Assembly: GCF_021412585.1 (NCBI RefSeq)
Contig: NZ_JAKCMI010000032.1
Span: forward strand, 40,936 to 104,935
Direction of reading: 5' to 3'
Source: Halomonas alkalisoli
GTDB taxonomy: Bacteria; Pseudomonadota; Gammaproteobacteria; Pseudomonadales; Halomonadaceae
DNA length: 64,000 bases
Below are positions 35,105-42,973 of this stretch, piece by piece; the first letter of the stretch is position 1, and each line of letters opens with the position of its first letter. The translations under genes and the position numbers were made by a program. The notes beneath the pieces were generated by a model that was not told the origin of the DNA, did not search any database, and saw only the letters and a list, made by a program, of their open reading frames with translations.

Positions 35105-36132
35105 CCCAGATACGGGACCTGCTTGATGATAAGGACATCGTCGCCCTGGCACTGACGCAGGAGCTTGAGCCGATGGAGGGCTGGGAAGTGCCGCTGTTTC
35201 CGGCCACCTATCCGGCCTCGGACAAGGGGCGCGGTCACCGCCATGACACACCGTACAACGTCAACGAGCTCAAGGATGGCACGCTGGTGGCGACGCTGGA
35301 CTCGGTACAGTCGCAAGCCAATCGCCTGGAGGCCGTCTTTCATGGTGAGCTCCAGCGTGCCGTTCCCCAAGTCAGCATCACGGCCGGGGAGCGCACCCTC
35401 CAGTTGACCGAGCTGCCGCATCGGCTGGCGGATGCCGCTATCCGCGCGAGCGATCTTCGTGAGGAGATTCGCACCGCCTTCGAAGCCTACGCGGCCAGCG
35501 ATCCGCTGCCGATCGCCAAGCTCGGCCCGACAGCGCTGATCTTCGGCGCCTGGGATTCCCGTGACACACGAGTGAAGATCCCGCGCCTGCTGCGCAGCGA
35601 GATCCATGCCTGGGACGTGGACGTCTTCACCCGCTCGGCTCAGTTCTCCGGGTCTTTCAGCCGCGAAGACCTAGGGTTTACCGATAAGGAGTGGAAAGAA
35701 GGGGCGGAAATGGGCTTTGCCCCGACGCCGTCGGTGGATCAGCACGGCGGGGTCCTGGTCCGCGGCAGTATCCGCCAGACGGCCACCTTGCACCTGGGGG
35801 CGGTGCGTCAACTGGAGACCGCAGCGCCTGGGCTGGGCGTCTACGCCCTGGGGCTGGCGCTGGGCGCGATGTGGACGGGCGGTCGAGATTACACCCTGCG
35901 TACCGGTTGTTGGCTTATCCCGAAGGGCCCCGCCAGAGTGGAGGCAGTCAGCCGCCAAGGTGTACGCGAGCCCGTCGAGCTCACCTCCGAAGCGGTCCTG
36001 GAATTCCTCGACAGTCAGGCTCTCGATGCGGCCAAGACCCTGGAGGTGCCCCTCGGTGCCGAACAGGCTCGCGCCGCACAATACGATCCGGCGGCCGGCA
36101 AGAAGCTTCTCAAGAAAGCGAAAGAGGACTGA
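35101..36132 (+). CDS. csb1: Type I-G CRISPR backbone protein Csb1 (Cas7, GSU0053 family)
   Basis: RAMP-type protein of 343 residues expected to coat the crRNA in multiple copies. Recognised from the pattern KLGPTALIFGAWDSRDTRVK and PRLLRSEIHAWDVDV, and from GSIRQTATLHLGAVRQL, which are typical of the GSU0053 family. The start ATG overlaps the csb3 stop (ATGA), and csb2 begins one base after its stop, so all four genes form one translationally coupled operon. Confidence 0.9.
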   Translation: MTQIRDLLDDKDIVALALTQELEPMEGWEVPLFPATYPASDKGRGHRHDTPYNVNELKDGTLVATLDSVQSQANRLEAVFHGELQRAVPQVSITAGERTLQLTELPHRLADAAIRASDLREEIRTAFEAYAASDPLPIAKLGPTALIFGAWDSRDTRVKIPRLLRSEIHAWDVDVFTRSAQFSGSFSREDLGFTDKEWKEGAEMGFAPTPSVDQHGGVLVRGSIRQTATLHLGAVRQLETAAPGLGVYALGLALGAMWTGGRDYTLRTGCWLIPKGPARVEAVSRQGVREPVELTSEAVLEFLDSQALDAAKTLEVPLGAEQARAAQYDPAAGKKLLKKAKED

Positions 36133-36133
36133 T

Positions 36134-37603
36134 ATGCCCGTCCTACAACTGACGGTGAGGTGGCTTGCCGGTGAGGGCCTGAGCGCCTTCCACGGCGCGG
36201 AGTGGCCGCCTTCTCCGGTGCGGGTGTTTCGCGCTCTGCTGGCCGGTGTGCATCGTCCCGGCGGCGCAGGCGCTCGCGGCCTTCAAGCGCTCGAGAGGCT
36301 GGAGCAGATGCCCCCCCCGGTGATCATCGGGCCTTTGGCGCATAGGCTGGAGCCGGTGACCACCGCCGTTCCCAACAATGACGGTGACCGGGTGTTGGTG
36401 GAGTACCAGGCGGGGCGCCACGACAAGGCGAGACGACGGACCAGCCAGCTGAAGACGATGCGGCGCCGGCAGGGCTGGCAGGTGCCCACTGCGGTCCAGT
36501 ATCGCTGGCAGTTTCCGGAGCCCGACCCGGACCCCCAGGCGTATGATCTGCTTGCGCAGGGCCTCACCCTGCTGGGCCAAGGGACGGATCTGGTAGCGGC
36601 ACATGCCGACTGGCATGACAGCGAGCCAGCACGCTGGGGCTATGCCTGGATCCCTACCACCGGGGGGATCGAAGGCATGCCGGTGCCTTCCCCGGGAGAG
36701 CTGGAGCGCTTGACCCAGGCCCATGCCGACGATCGCCTTCGCATCCAGGGCGAGACGGTTCGGTCTGCCATAGAACCACCTCTGCATATCGCTGAGTACC
36801 TTGACCCCCTGGGGCCGCCACCGCAGCGGTGGCAGGCGCTTTCGCTTCGGTCACCAGATGCTGCCTTACCCTGGTCGAAAACGGGCACCGAGGCAGTTCA
36901 AGTGGCTGGCATGGTGCGACACGCTATACACCGAGCAGCCAAGCTGGCCGGGCTAGATCAGCAGGTCATCACCGAATTGATGGGGCATGGCGGCGAAGGC
37001 AGGATCAACGTGTTGCCGGTTCCAAATGTCGGCCACAGGTGGGCTGACGGGCGTGTCCGGCGGGTATTGATCAGCGCCGGTACCGCGGTGGACCAAGAGA
37101 CCTGGGAGGCGGTCACCCTGCGGCTTGGTGCCATGGAGTTGATCAGTGAGCCTTCAGGTGAAGTGGAGGCAATGCTGATTCCTGCCGTGAGTGTGAAACT
37201 GGATGCCGTCTTCGCGAACTTCCTTCGACCGGCAACTCGCTGGACGTCCGCCTCGCCGGTCATCCTGCCAGGCTTCGATACCCGCCGTGGTCGTACGCGT
37301 CCGGCCAAGGCGGCAAAACGGCTGCTCCGGCATGCGGGAATCCCCTTGGAGGCGGTGCGGCATATTGAGCTGCATCCAGCGCCGGAGCTGGCGGCTGTCT
37401 GCACTGCACAATCGATACAGGTGCCGAGGCATCTCCGTGATTATCCGCGTGTCTTCGTGACCTTGGAGTTCCACCGGCCGGTTAATGGGCCCTTGGTTCT
37501 GGGGGCCGGGGCCGGGCTTGGCTTTGGGCTGCTAATCCATCGCGAGCGCTTGGGTGGTGACACGCAGCCTGTGGAGCGCTCGCATGATGAGAAGGCGCGC
37601 TAA
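36134..37603 (+). CDS. csb2: Type I-G CRISPR protein Csb2 (Cas5-Cas6 fusion, GSU0054 family)
   Basis: A 489-residue protein beginning MPVLQLTVRWLAGEGLSAFH, the characteristic opening of the GSU0054 family, with EWPPSPVRVFRALLAGVH next. In type I-G systems it combines Cas5-like capping of the crRNA 5' handle with Cas6-like pre-crRNA cleavage. The C-terminal part has GPLVLGAGAGLGFGLL, resembling the glycine-rich loop of RAMP/Cas6 proteins. The catalytic histidine cannot be pointed to with confidence. It is followed after 132 bp by the CRISPR array. Confidence 0.9.
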   Translation: MPVLQLTVRWLAGEGLSAFHGAEWPPSPVRVFRALLAGVHRPGGAGARGLQALERLEQMPPPVIIGPLAHRLEPVTTAVPNNDGDRVLVEYQAGRHDKARRRTSQLKTMRRRQGWQVPTAVQYRWQFPEPDPDPQAYDLLAQGLTLLGQGTDLVAAHADWHDSEPARWGYAWIPTTGGIEGMPVPSPGELERLTQAHADDRLRIQGETVRSAIEPPLHIAEYLDPLGPPPQRWQALSLRSPDAALPWSKTGTEAVQVAGMVRHAIHRAAKLAGLDQQVITELMGHGGEGRINVLPVPNVGHRWADGRVRRVLISAGTAVDQETWEAVTLRLGAMELISEPSGEVEAMLIPAVSVKLDAVFANFLRPATRWTSASPVILPGFDTRRGRTRPAKAAKRLLRHAGIPLEAVRHIELHPAPELAAVCTAQSIQVPRHLRDYPRVFVTLEFHRPVNGPLVLGAGAGLGFGLLIHRERLGGDTQPVERSHDEKAR

Positions 37604-37735
37604 ATGGGGGAGTTATGCCTGGCTCTGGCTCTGGCTCTGCACCGATCGGAGCTGAAGTCTCTGAATCGCGAGATGACAGGAGCACTCGCACAAGCCCCAG
37701 TAACGTTCGCTCCCGAGTGGCTTTTTTCAGGTGGC

Positions 37736-39159
37736 GTGATCCCCGGCGCCCAGCCGGGGTGGCATTGAAGCGGCCTGTACCTAGACCAGCGCCGCCGCTG
37801 GCACGAGGTGATCCCCGGCGTTCTGCTGGGGTGGCATTGAAGAAAAGAGATGCGGATGACCAAGAAATTTCGCGACGCAGTGATCCCCGGCGTTGAGCTG
37901 GGGTGGCATTGAAGCTTGATGGCGATGTTGCTGACCGAAGACTCGCCCAAGGGTGATCCCCGGTGCTCAGCCGGGGTGGCATTGAAGCAGCGGATCGACC
38001 CACGCTCACTTAGGTGCAATCCAGTCGTAATCCCCGGCATTCAGTTGGGGCGGCATTGAAGCAGCGGGATCAGGCCGTAGAGCTCCTTGGCGACGTAAAG
38101 TGCTCCCCGGCGACCATTCAGCTGGGGTGGCATTGAAGCCAGTTGTAGGCCTCTTCCAAGCGATTAATCTGAGCCGTGATCCCTGGCGTTAGGCCGGGGT
38201 GGCATTCAAGCTCGTGAGGCCGCGCCGGGTTCTGGCGCTTTATATCCTGTGATCCCTGGCATTCAGTCGGGGTACCGTTGAAGCACGTTGCCGCGCACCT
38301 GCAGGCGGAACTGGAAGTCGCTGTGATCCCCGGCGTTAGGCCGGGGTGGTATTGAAGCGTCTTGACGATGGTGATGCCAGCCACACGGATGACGTTGTGA
38401 TCCCCGGCGTTCCGCCGGGGTGGCATTGAAGCAGCTGGAATTCCCCGTTGGGTGTGATCTTGACCCAGGTGATCCCCGGCGATCAGCTGGGGTGGCATTG
38501 AAGCACCAACCCGACGCCGATCAGTCAGCCGCGCTACCCCAGGTGTTCCCCGGCGTTCAGCCGGGATGGCATTGAAGCCGGATGCCGGTCAGCATGATGA
38601 TGGCGGCTTAGGCCCTCGATCCCCGGCGTTAAGCTGGAGTGGCATTGAAGCGGGATGTTGTCGATCTCGAAGGTACCGGCTGTGGCGAAGTGCTCCTAGG
38701 CGCTCGGCCGGGGTGGGATTGAAGCTTCATGGCGTCAGTGACCGACTTCTTGGGAGCCTCGTGTGATCCCCGGCATTCAGCCGGGGTGACATTGAAGCAA
38801 GGCGGCCTGGAACCGCACCACCATTCAGCGGGGCTGTGATCCCCGGCGTTCGGCCGGGGTGGCATTGAAGCATGCCGGTGCCGACCAGGTTGGAGACGTA
38901 CTTCTCTTGTGATCCCCGGCGCTTAGCCGGGGTAGTATTGGAGCGGGGTGCGGTTGTTGTCCAGGTCGATGTACAGGCGATGATCCCCGGCGTTCTGCCG
39001 AGGTGGCATCGAAGCGCGTTGTCGGTGCCGACTTCGGTCAGGAATACGCCGTGATCCCCAGCGCCTAGCTGGGGTGGCGTTGAAGCGGCATCGTTCCGTG
39101 GGCGAAGAAGCTCGAGCGCACCGGTAATCCCTGGCGCCCAGCCGGGGTGGTATTGGATA
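37736..39159 (+). CRISPR. CRISPR array, 20 heterogeneous 36-nt repeats and 19 spacers
   Basis: Repeats start at 37736, 37808, 37880, 37953, 38027, 38100, 38176, 38249, 38323, 38397, 38469, 38543, 38616, 38690, 38763, 38836, 38909, 38980, 39051 and 39124. The period is 71-76 nt and spacers are 35-38 nt. The consensus is GTGAT, a CCCCGGC/GCCGGGG stem with a 5-nt loop, then TGGCATTGAAGC, whose last 8 nt resemble the type I 5' handle ATTGAAAC. Most copies differ from the consensus at one or more positions, unusually for CRISPR. The repeat at 38100 is 40 nt long. The 132-bp csb2-array gap would be the leader if transcription is in the plus direction. Confidence 0.97.
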
Positions 39160-39172
39160 GCCTCTGATCAAG

Positions 39173-39202
39173 CCCTTGGGGAGAGTAGAGGCTCCCCAAG
39201 GG
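39173..39202. repeat. Perfect inverted repeat at the right end of the island
   Basis: CCCTTGGGGAG and CTCCCCAAGGG pair over 11 bp with an 8-nt loop, 13 bp after the last CRISPR repeat. There is no T-run, so it may be an RNA end signal for the array or a recombinase arm site. Confidence 0.6.
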
Positions 39203-39219
39203 GGCACATTTGGGGGCAC
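39200..39219 (+). repeat. Tandem GGGGGCAC motifs near attR
   Basis: GGGGGCAC occurs at 39200-39207 and 39212-39219, 64-83 bp inside the right attachment repeat, followed by an AT-rich stretch (39220-39280). Short direct repeats of this kind near attachment sites often serve as integrase arm-binding sites. Confidence 0.45.
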
Positions 39220-39282
39220 CACGTAACAAAAAAATAATAATTTCACTTAAATATCAAACGATTATTCCGACTTTTCATTAGA

Positions 39283-39295
39283 CGCCTCCACCAAT
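39283..39295 (+). repeat. attR-type copy of the ssrA 3' end
   Basis: CGCCTCCACCAAT, identical to the ssrA 3' end at 30997-31009. It is not preceded by the rest of a tmRNA, as expected for the far boundary of an integrated element. Confidence 0.8.
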
Positions 39296-39310
39296 TAGCT
39301 AAACGAATCA

Positions 39311-39331
39311 AGCACCTACGGGTGCTTTTTT
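39311..39331 (+). terminator. Terminator beyond attR, probable original ssrA terminator
   Basis: AGCACC-TACG-GGTGCT stem followed by five T residues. It lies 16 bp after the right attachment repeat, the distance expected from a tmRNA 3' end to its terminator. Confidence 0.85.
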
Positions 39332-39400
39332 CGTTTCCAAACACTGAGTTGAGTGAGTGCCTTTGCCTTGGGAAGGCCTTGGCCCTGAGGGCCTGGAGAG

Positions 39401-40144
39401 TCAATCAATCCCCAGAAAGGCGGGAGGCAGGGATTCGTCGAGGTAGGTGGCGTTGAACTCGGCCATCTTCGCCAGGGCCTCGGGGTCGGGAAAGAACACC
39501 TCTTGCCGCTCCTTCAACACCAGGCCCTCTTCGCGAAGCATGGAGAAGGTCCGGCTCACGTGGACGGCGCTCAGGCCCAGCACATCGCCCAGCTGCTCCT
39601 GGGACAGCGGCAGCTGAAACCTCCCCTCCTCGACCGCGCCGATCCTGCGCAGGCGGAGGTAGATTTCATAGAGAAAGTGCCCCAGGCGCTGTTGAGCGGT
39701 GTGGCGGCCGATGTAGACCAGCCGCTCGGTGAGCATGGCCTGCTGGCGAACGGCAATGGCGACCACCCCGGTCGCCAGGGTCGGCGACGCGCGAATCAGC
39801 TGGCTCAGGTGCTGAGGGGAGAACGGGCAGACCACCCCCGCGTTGATCATCGCCACCCCGGCCAGCCGCTTGGAGAAGCCGAAATCGCGCATGCCGATGA
39901 TGTCACCGGGCAGGTAGACCTTGAGGATCTGCATGGAGCCGTTGTCGAGATAGCGGAAGGAGTAGGCCCACCCCTCTTTGAGAACACAGAACAGCGCCAC
40001 ATCCGAACCCTCTTGCCAGAGGATTTCCCCGGCAACCACTCGCCTGGAACTATGCTCCAGCTCGATCAGAAGCGCCTCATCGGCTTCCGAAAGCGCACCG
40101 TGCCGCTTAAGCTGCTGAATTACAACGCTATTAAGTAGGGTCAC
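39401..40144 (-). CDS. Crp/Fnr-family transcriptional regulator
   Basis: A 247-residue regulator with an N-terminal cyclic-nucleotide-binding-like barrel (GSDVALFCVLKEGWAYSFRY and LPGDIIGMRDF) and a C-terminal winged helix with the HTH LSQEQLGDVLGLSAVHVSRT. The four iron-sulfur cysteines of FNR are absent, so it is not an FNR-type oxygen sensor. The start is taken as GTG 40144 with GGAG 5 nt upstream; GTG 40150 is in frame too. It is divergent from the polyamine operon across about 290 bp, which hold no recognised site. Confidence 0.88.
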   Translation of the reverse strand: MTLLNSVVIQQLKRHGALSEADEALLIELEHSSRRVVAGEILWQEGSDVALFCVLKEGWAYSFRYLDNGSMQILKVYLPGDIIGMRDFGFSKRLAGVAMINAGVVCPFSPQHLSQLIRASPTLATGVVAIAVRQQAMLTERLVYIGRHTAQQRLGHFLYEIYLRLRRIGAVEEGRFQLPLSQEQLGDVLGLSAVHVSRTFSMLREEGLVLKERQEVFFPDPEALAKMAEFNATYLDESLPPAFLGID

Positions 40145-40437
40145 AGCCACTCCGGCGGGCTCAGTTAGATGGATAGCATTCTAACCAAGAGCTTAAGTAG
40201 CACTTCATAACATAGGTTATGGGCCGCTCTCGCCCTGCCGAATGAAGCGAACTCCCCCCTGCTTTGGTCGAGTATTCGCCATGAAAATTGCTTGATACCG
40301 AGGGCCCGGCGCGCCATCATCGCGCCCAGCGCGTGAGCGAGACCGGGGTGGCATCGGGTCCGGGCAAATCAGGTTGGCCCCCGTTCCGATAAGACCCTAT
40401 ATTTGAAAGACATTTCCTGACCTGGATTCGAGAGCCA

Positions 40438-41637
40438 ATGAGCAAAGTCCTGATTATCGGCGCCGGTGGCGTCGGTGGCGTGGTTACCCACAAGTGTGCA
40501 CAGCATCCCGAGGTCTTCTCGGAGATCTGCCTGGCCAGTCGCAATGAAGACAAGTGTCGCGCCATAGCGGCCCAGCTGGATCGCCAGATCCAGACCGCCC
40601 AGGTGGACGCCGACAACGTCGAGGCACTGGTTGCCCTGATCGAGTCGTTCAAGCCCGACTTGCTGATCCATGTGGCGTTGCCCTATCAGGACCTGACCAT
40701 CATGGAGGCGTGCCTCAAGACCGGCGTGCCCTACCTGGACACCGCCAACTACGAGCACCCGGACGAGGCCAAGTTCGAGTACAAGGAGCAGTGGGCCTTC
40801 CAGGAGCGCTACGCCAAGGCCGGCGTCATGGCCACCCTGGGCTGCGGCTTCGACCCGGGCATGACCAACATCTACTGCGCCTACGCCCAGAAGAACCTGT
40901 TCGACGAGATCCACCAGATCGACATCCTGGACGCCAACGGCGGCGATCACGGCTACCCGTTCGCTACCAACTTCAATCCCGAGATCAACATTCGCGAGAT
41001 CACCGCGAATGGCCGCTACTGGGAAAAGGGTGAGTGGGTGGAGACCCCGCCGCTGGCCGAGAAGCGCACGTTCGACTTCGACGGCATCGGTGAGAAGGAC
41101 ATCTACCTGCTTTACCACGAGGAGCTCGAGTCGCTCAGCCAGAACATCAAGGGGCTGGAGCGGATTCGCTTCTGGATGACCTTCTCAGAGAAATACATCA
41201 CCCACCTCAAGGTGCTCGAGAACGTCGGCATGACCAGCATCGAGCCGATCGAGGTAAACGGCTGCGAGATCTCACCGCTGCAGTTCCTCAAGGCGGTGCT
41301 GCCCGACCCAGCCTCGCTCGGCCCACGCACCAAGGGCAAGACCAACATCGGCATCATTGCCGACGGCATCAAGGACGGCAAGCGGCGCAAGGTGCATATC
41401 TACAACATCTGCGACCACGAGGCCTGCTACCGGGAGGTTCAGTCCCAGGCGATCTCCTATACCACCGGCGTGCCCGCCGTCACCGGCGCCATGCTGATGC
41501 TGGAAGGCATCTGGAAGGGTGCTGGCGTGTTCAACGTCGAGCAGCTGGACCCGGATCCCTTCATGGAGCGCATCGGCGAGATGGGCCTGCCGTGGCAGGT
41601 GGTCGAGCTCGACCCCGAAGCCGACCCGCTGGCCTGA
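40438..41637 (+). CDS. Carboxynorspermidine/carboxyspermidine dehydrogenase (saccharopine dehydrogenase family)
   Basis: Condenses aspartate semialdehyde with putrescine or 1,3-diaminopropane and reduces the imine to a carboxy-polyamine. The 399-residue product begins MSKVLIIGAGGVGGVVTHKC with a Rossmann motif. The family patterns DTANYEHPDEAKFEY, LGCGFDPGMTNIYCAYA and DANGGDHGYPFATNFNPEIN are characteristic of CASDH. The decarboxylase that takes its product follows after 6 bp, making a clear two-step spermidine or norspermidine route. Which diamine is used cannot be read from the sequence. Confidence 0.93.
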   Translation: MSKVLIIGAGGVGGVVTHKCAQHPEVFSEICLASRNEDKCRAIAAQLDRQIQTAQVDADNVEALVALIESFKPDLLIHVALPYQDLTIMEACLKTGVPYLDTANYEHPDEAKFEYKEQWAFQERYAKAGVMATLGCGFDPGMTNIYCAYAQKNLFDEIHQIDILDANGGDHGYPFATNFNPEINIREITANGRYWEKGEWVETPPLAEKRTFDFDGIGEKDIYLLYHEELESLSQNIKGLERIRFWMTFSEKYITHLKVLENVGMTSIEPIEVNGCEISPLQFLKAVLPDPASLGPRTKGKTNIGIIADGIKDGKRRKVHIYNICDHEACYREVQSQAISYTTGVPAVTGAMLMLEGIWKGAGVFNVEQLDPDPFMERIGEMGLPWQVVELDPEADPLA

Positions 41638-41643
41638 TCGCGC

Positions 41644-42816
41644 ATGGCATCGCAGAACATGGAAACGCCGGTCTATCCCTTTGACGTTCAGGCCTGCCCG
41701 TCGCCCGCCTACGTGGTCGACGACGCCCTGCTACGCAAGAACCTGGTCCTGCTCAAGCAGGTCCAGGAGGCGAGCGGTGCGCGTATCCTGCTGGCCCTGA
41801 AGGGCTTCGCCATGTGGGATACCTTCGCCATGGCCCGGGAGTACCTGGTGGGCACCACCGCCAGCGGCCAGGACGAAGCACGGCTGGGTGCGGAGACCTT
41901 CGGCGGCGAGGTGCACTGCTACTCGCCGGCCTTTACCGAGGAGGAGATGGAGGTGGTGCTGCGCTATGCCGACCACATCAGCTTCAACTCCCCCACCCAG
42001 TGGCGGCGCTTCCGCGACACCGTCGCGGCCGCACCACGCCGGATCTCCTGCGGCATGCGCGTCAACCCGGAGCACTCCACCGGCGCGGTACCGCTCTACG
42101 ATCCCTGCGCCCCGGGCTCACGCCTCGGCACCCGGGCCGCGGACCTGTCGCCTGCGGATCTCCAAGGCCTCGAGGGGTTGCACTTCCACACCCTTTGCGA
42201 GCAGAACAGCGACGCCCTGGAGGAGACCCTGGCCGCCTTCGAGGCCAAGTTCGGCCAGCACCTGGCAAGCCTTGCGTGGGTCAACTTCGGCGGCGGACAC
42301 CATATCACCCGCGAGGACTACGACGTCGAACGGCTGGTGCGGGTGATCCGCGACTTCAAGGCACGCCATCCGCACCTGACGGTCTACCTGGAACCCGGCG
42401 AGGCCATCGCGCTCAACACCGGCTACCTGGTCTGCTCGGTACTGGATATCGTCGAGAATGACGGCCCCATCGCTATCCTCGACACCTCCGCCACCGCACA
42501 CATGCCAGACGTGCTGGAGATGCCCTACCGGCCGCAGATCATCGGTGCCGGCGAGTCCGGCGAGAAGGCCCACACCTATCGCCTGGGCGGCCTGACGTGT
42601 CTCGCCGGCGATGTCATCGGCGACTACAGCTTCGATGCGCCGCTGGCCATCGGCGACCGTCTGGTGTTCACCGACATGGCCCACTACACCATGGTGAAGA
42701 CCACCACCTTCAACGGCATGCGCCTGCCCTCGATCTGCCGCATTGACGAAACAAGCCGCGAGATACGCACGGTCAAGACCTTCGGTTATGAGGACTACAA
42801 GCAGCGCCTGAGCTAG
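41644..42816 (+). CDS. nspC: Carboxynorspermidine/carboxyspermidine decarboxylase
   Basis: PLP-dependent fold III decarboxylase (alanine racemase-like barrel) of 390 residues that removes the carboxyl group from carboxy(nor)spermidine. The PLP lysine lies in ILLALKGFAMWDTF near residue 54. The patterns GLHFHTLCEQN, NFGGGHHITREDYD and VYLEPGEAIALNTGYLV are typical, and the C-terminal CLAGDVIGDYSFD supplies the catalytic Cys and Asp of the second active-site face. It is co-transcribed with the dehydrogenase. Confidence 0.94.
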   Translation: MASQNMETPVYPFDVQACPSPAYVVDDALLRKNLVLLKQVQEASGARILLALKGFAMWDTFAMAREYLVGTTASGQDEARLGAETFGGEVHCYSPAFTEEEMEVVLRYADHISFNSPTQWRRFRDTVAAAPRRISCGMRVNPEHSTGAVPLYDPCAPGSRLGTRAADLSPADLQGLEGLHFHTLCEQNSDALEETLAAFEAKFGQHLASLAWVNFGGGHHITREDYDVERLVRVIRDFKARHPHLTVYLEPGEAIALNTGYLVCSVLDIVENDGPIAILDTSATAHMPDVLEMPYRPQIIGAGESGEKAHTYRLGGLTCLAGDVIGDYSFDAPLAIGDRLVFTDMAHYTMVKTTTFNGMRLPSICRIDETSREIRTVKTFGYEDYKQRLS

Positions 42817-42973
42817 GCCCCTTCATGGGTTCCACTCACCGCGTAGCAGGCACCTTCGGGTGCCTGTTGCGTTTCTGCACCGCCGCTTTCCTCCTCGCCC
42901 CACCCCTCTTTTCCCCTGCTACGCTTTCACGCATGGTAAGGAGCCCGATATCACCAGCCAGGGAGAGCCAGCG

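Larger units (their letters stand above)
30997..39295. mobile_element. 8.3-kb genomic island integrated in the 3' end of ssrA, carrying type I-G CRISPR-Cas
   Basis: The segment is bounded by an exact 13-bp direct repeat, CGCCTCCACCAAT. One copy is the functional ssrA 3' end (30997-31009) and the other lies 8.3 kb downstream (39283-39295), right before a T-rich terminator that probably once belonged to ssrA. Such duplication is the hallmark of integration into tmRNA genes by tyrosine recombinases. Inside are cas3, csb3, csb1, csb2 and a CRISPR array. No integrase, excisionase or plasmid gene is recognisable, so the island appears unable to move by itself or is a decayed remnant. Confidence 0.8.

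Noticed and set aside
37482..39246. Several minus-strand open frames with repeated PP..N.GDH text across the array
   Set aside because: The periodic peptide comes from the CRISPR repeats being read in frame; spacing follows the 71-76 nt period, so it is not a repeat protein.
39401..40144. FNR-type oxygen sensor
   Set aside because: The cysteines needed for the iron-sulfur cluster are missing, so only the general Crp/Fnr family is assigned.
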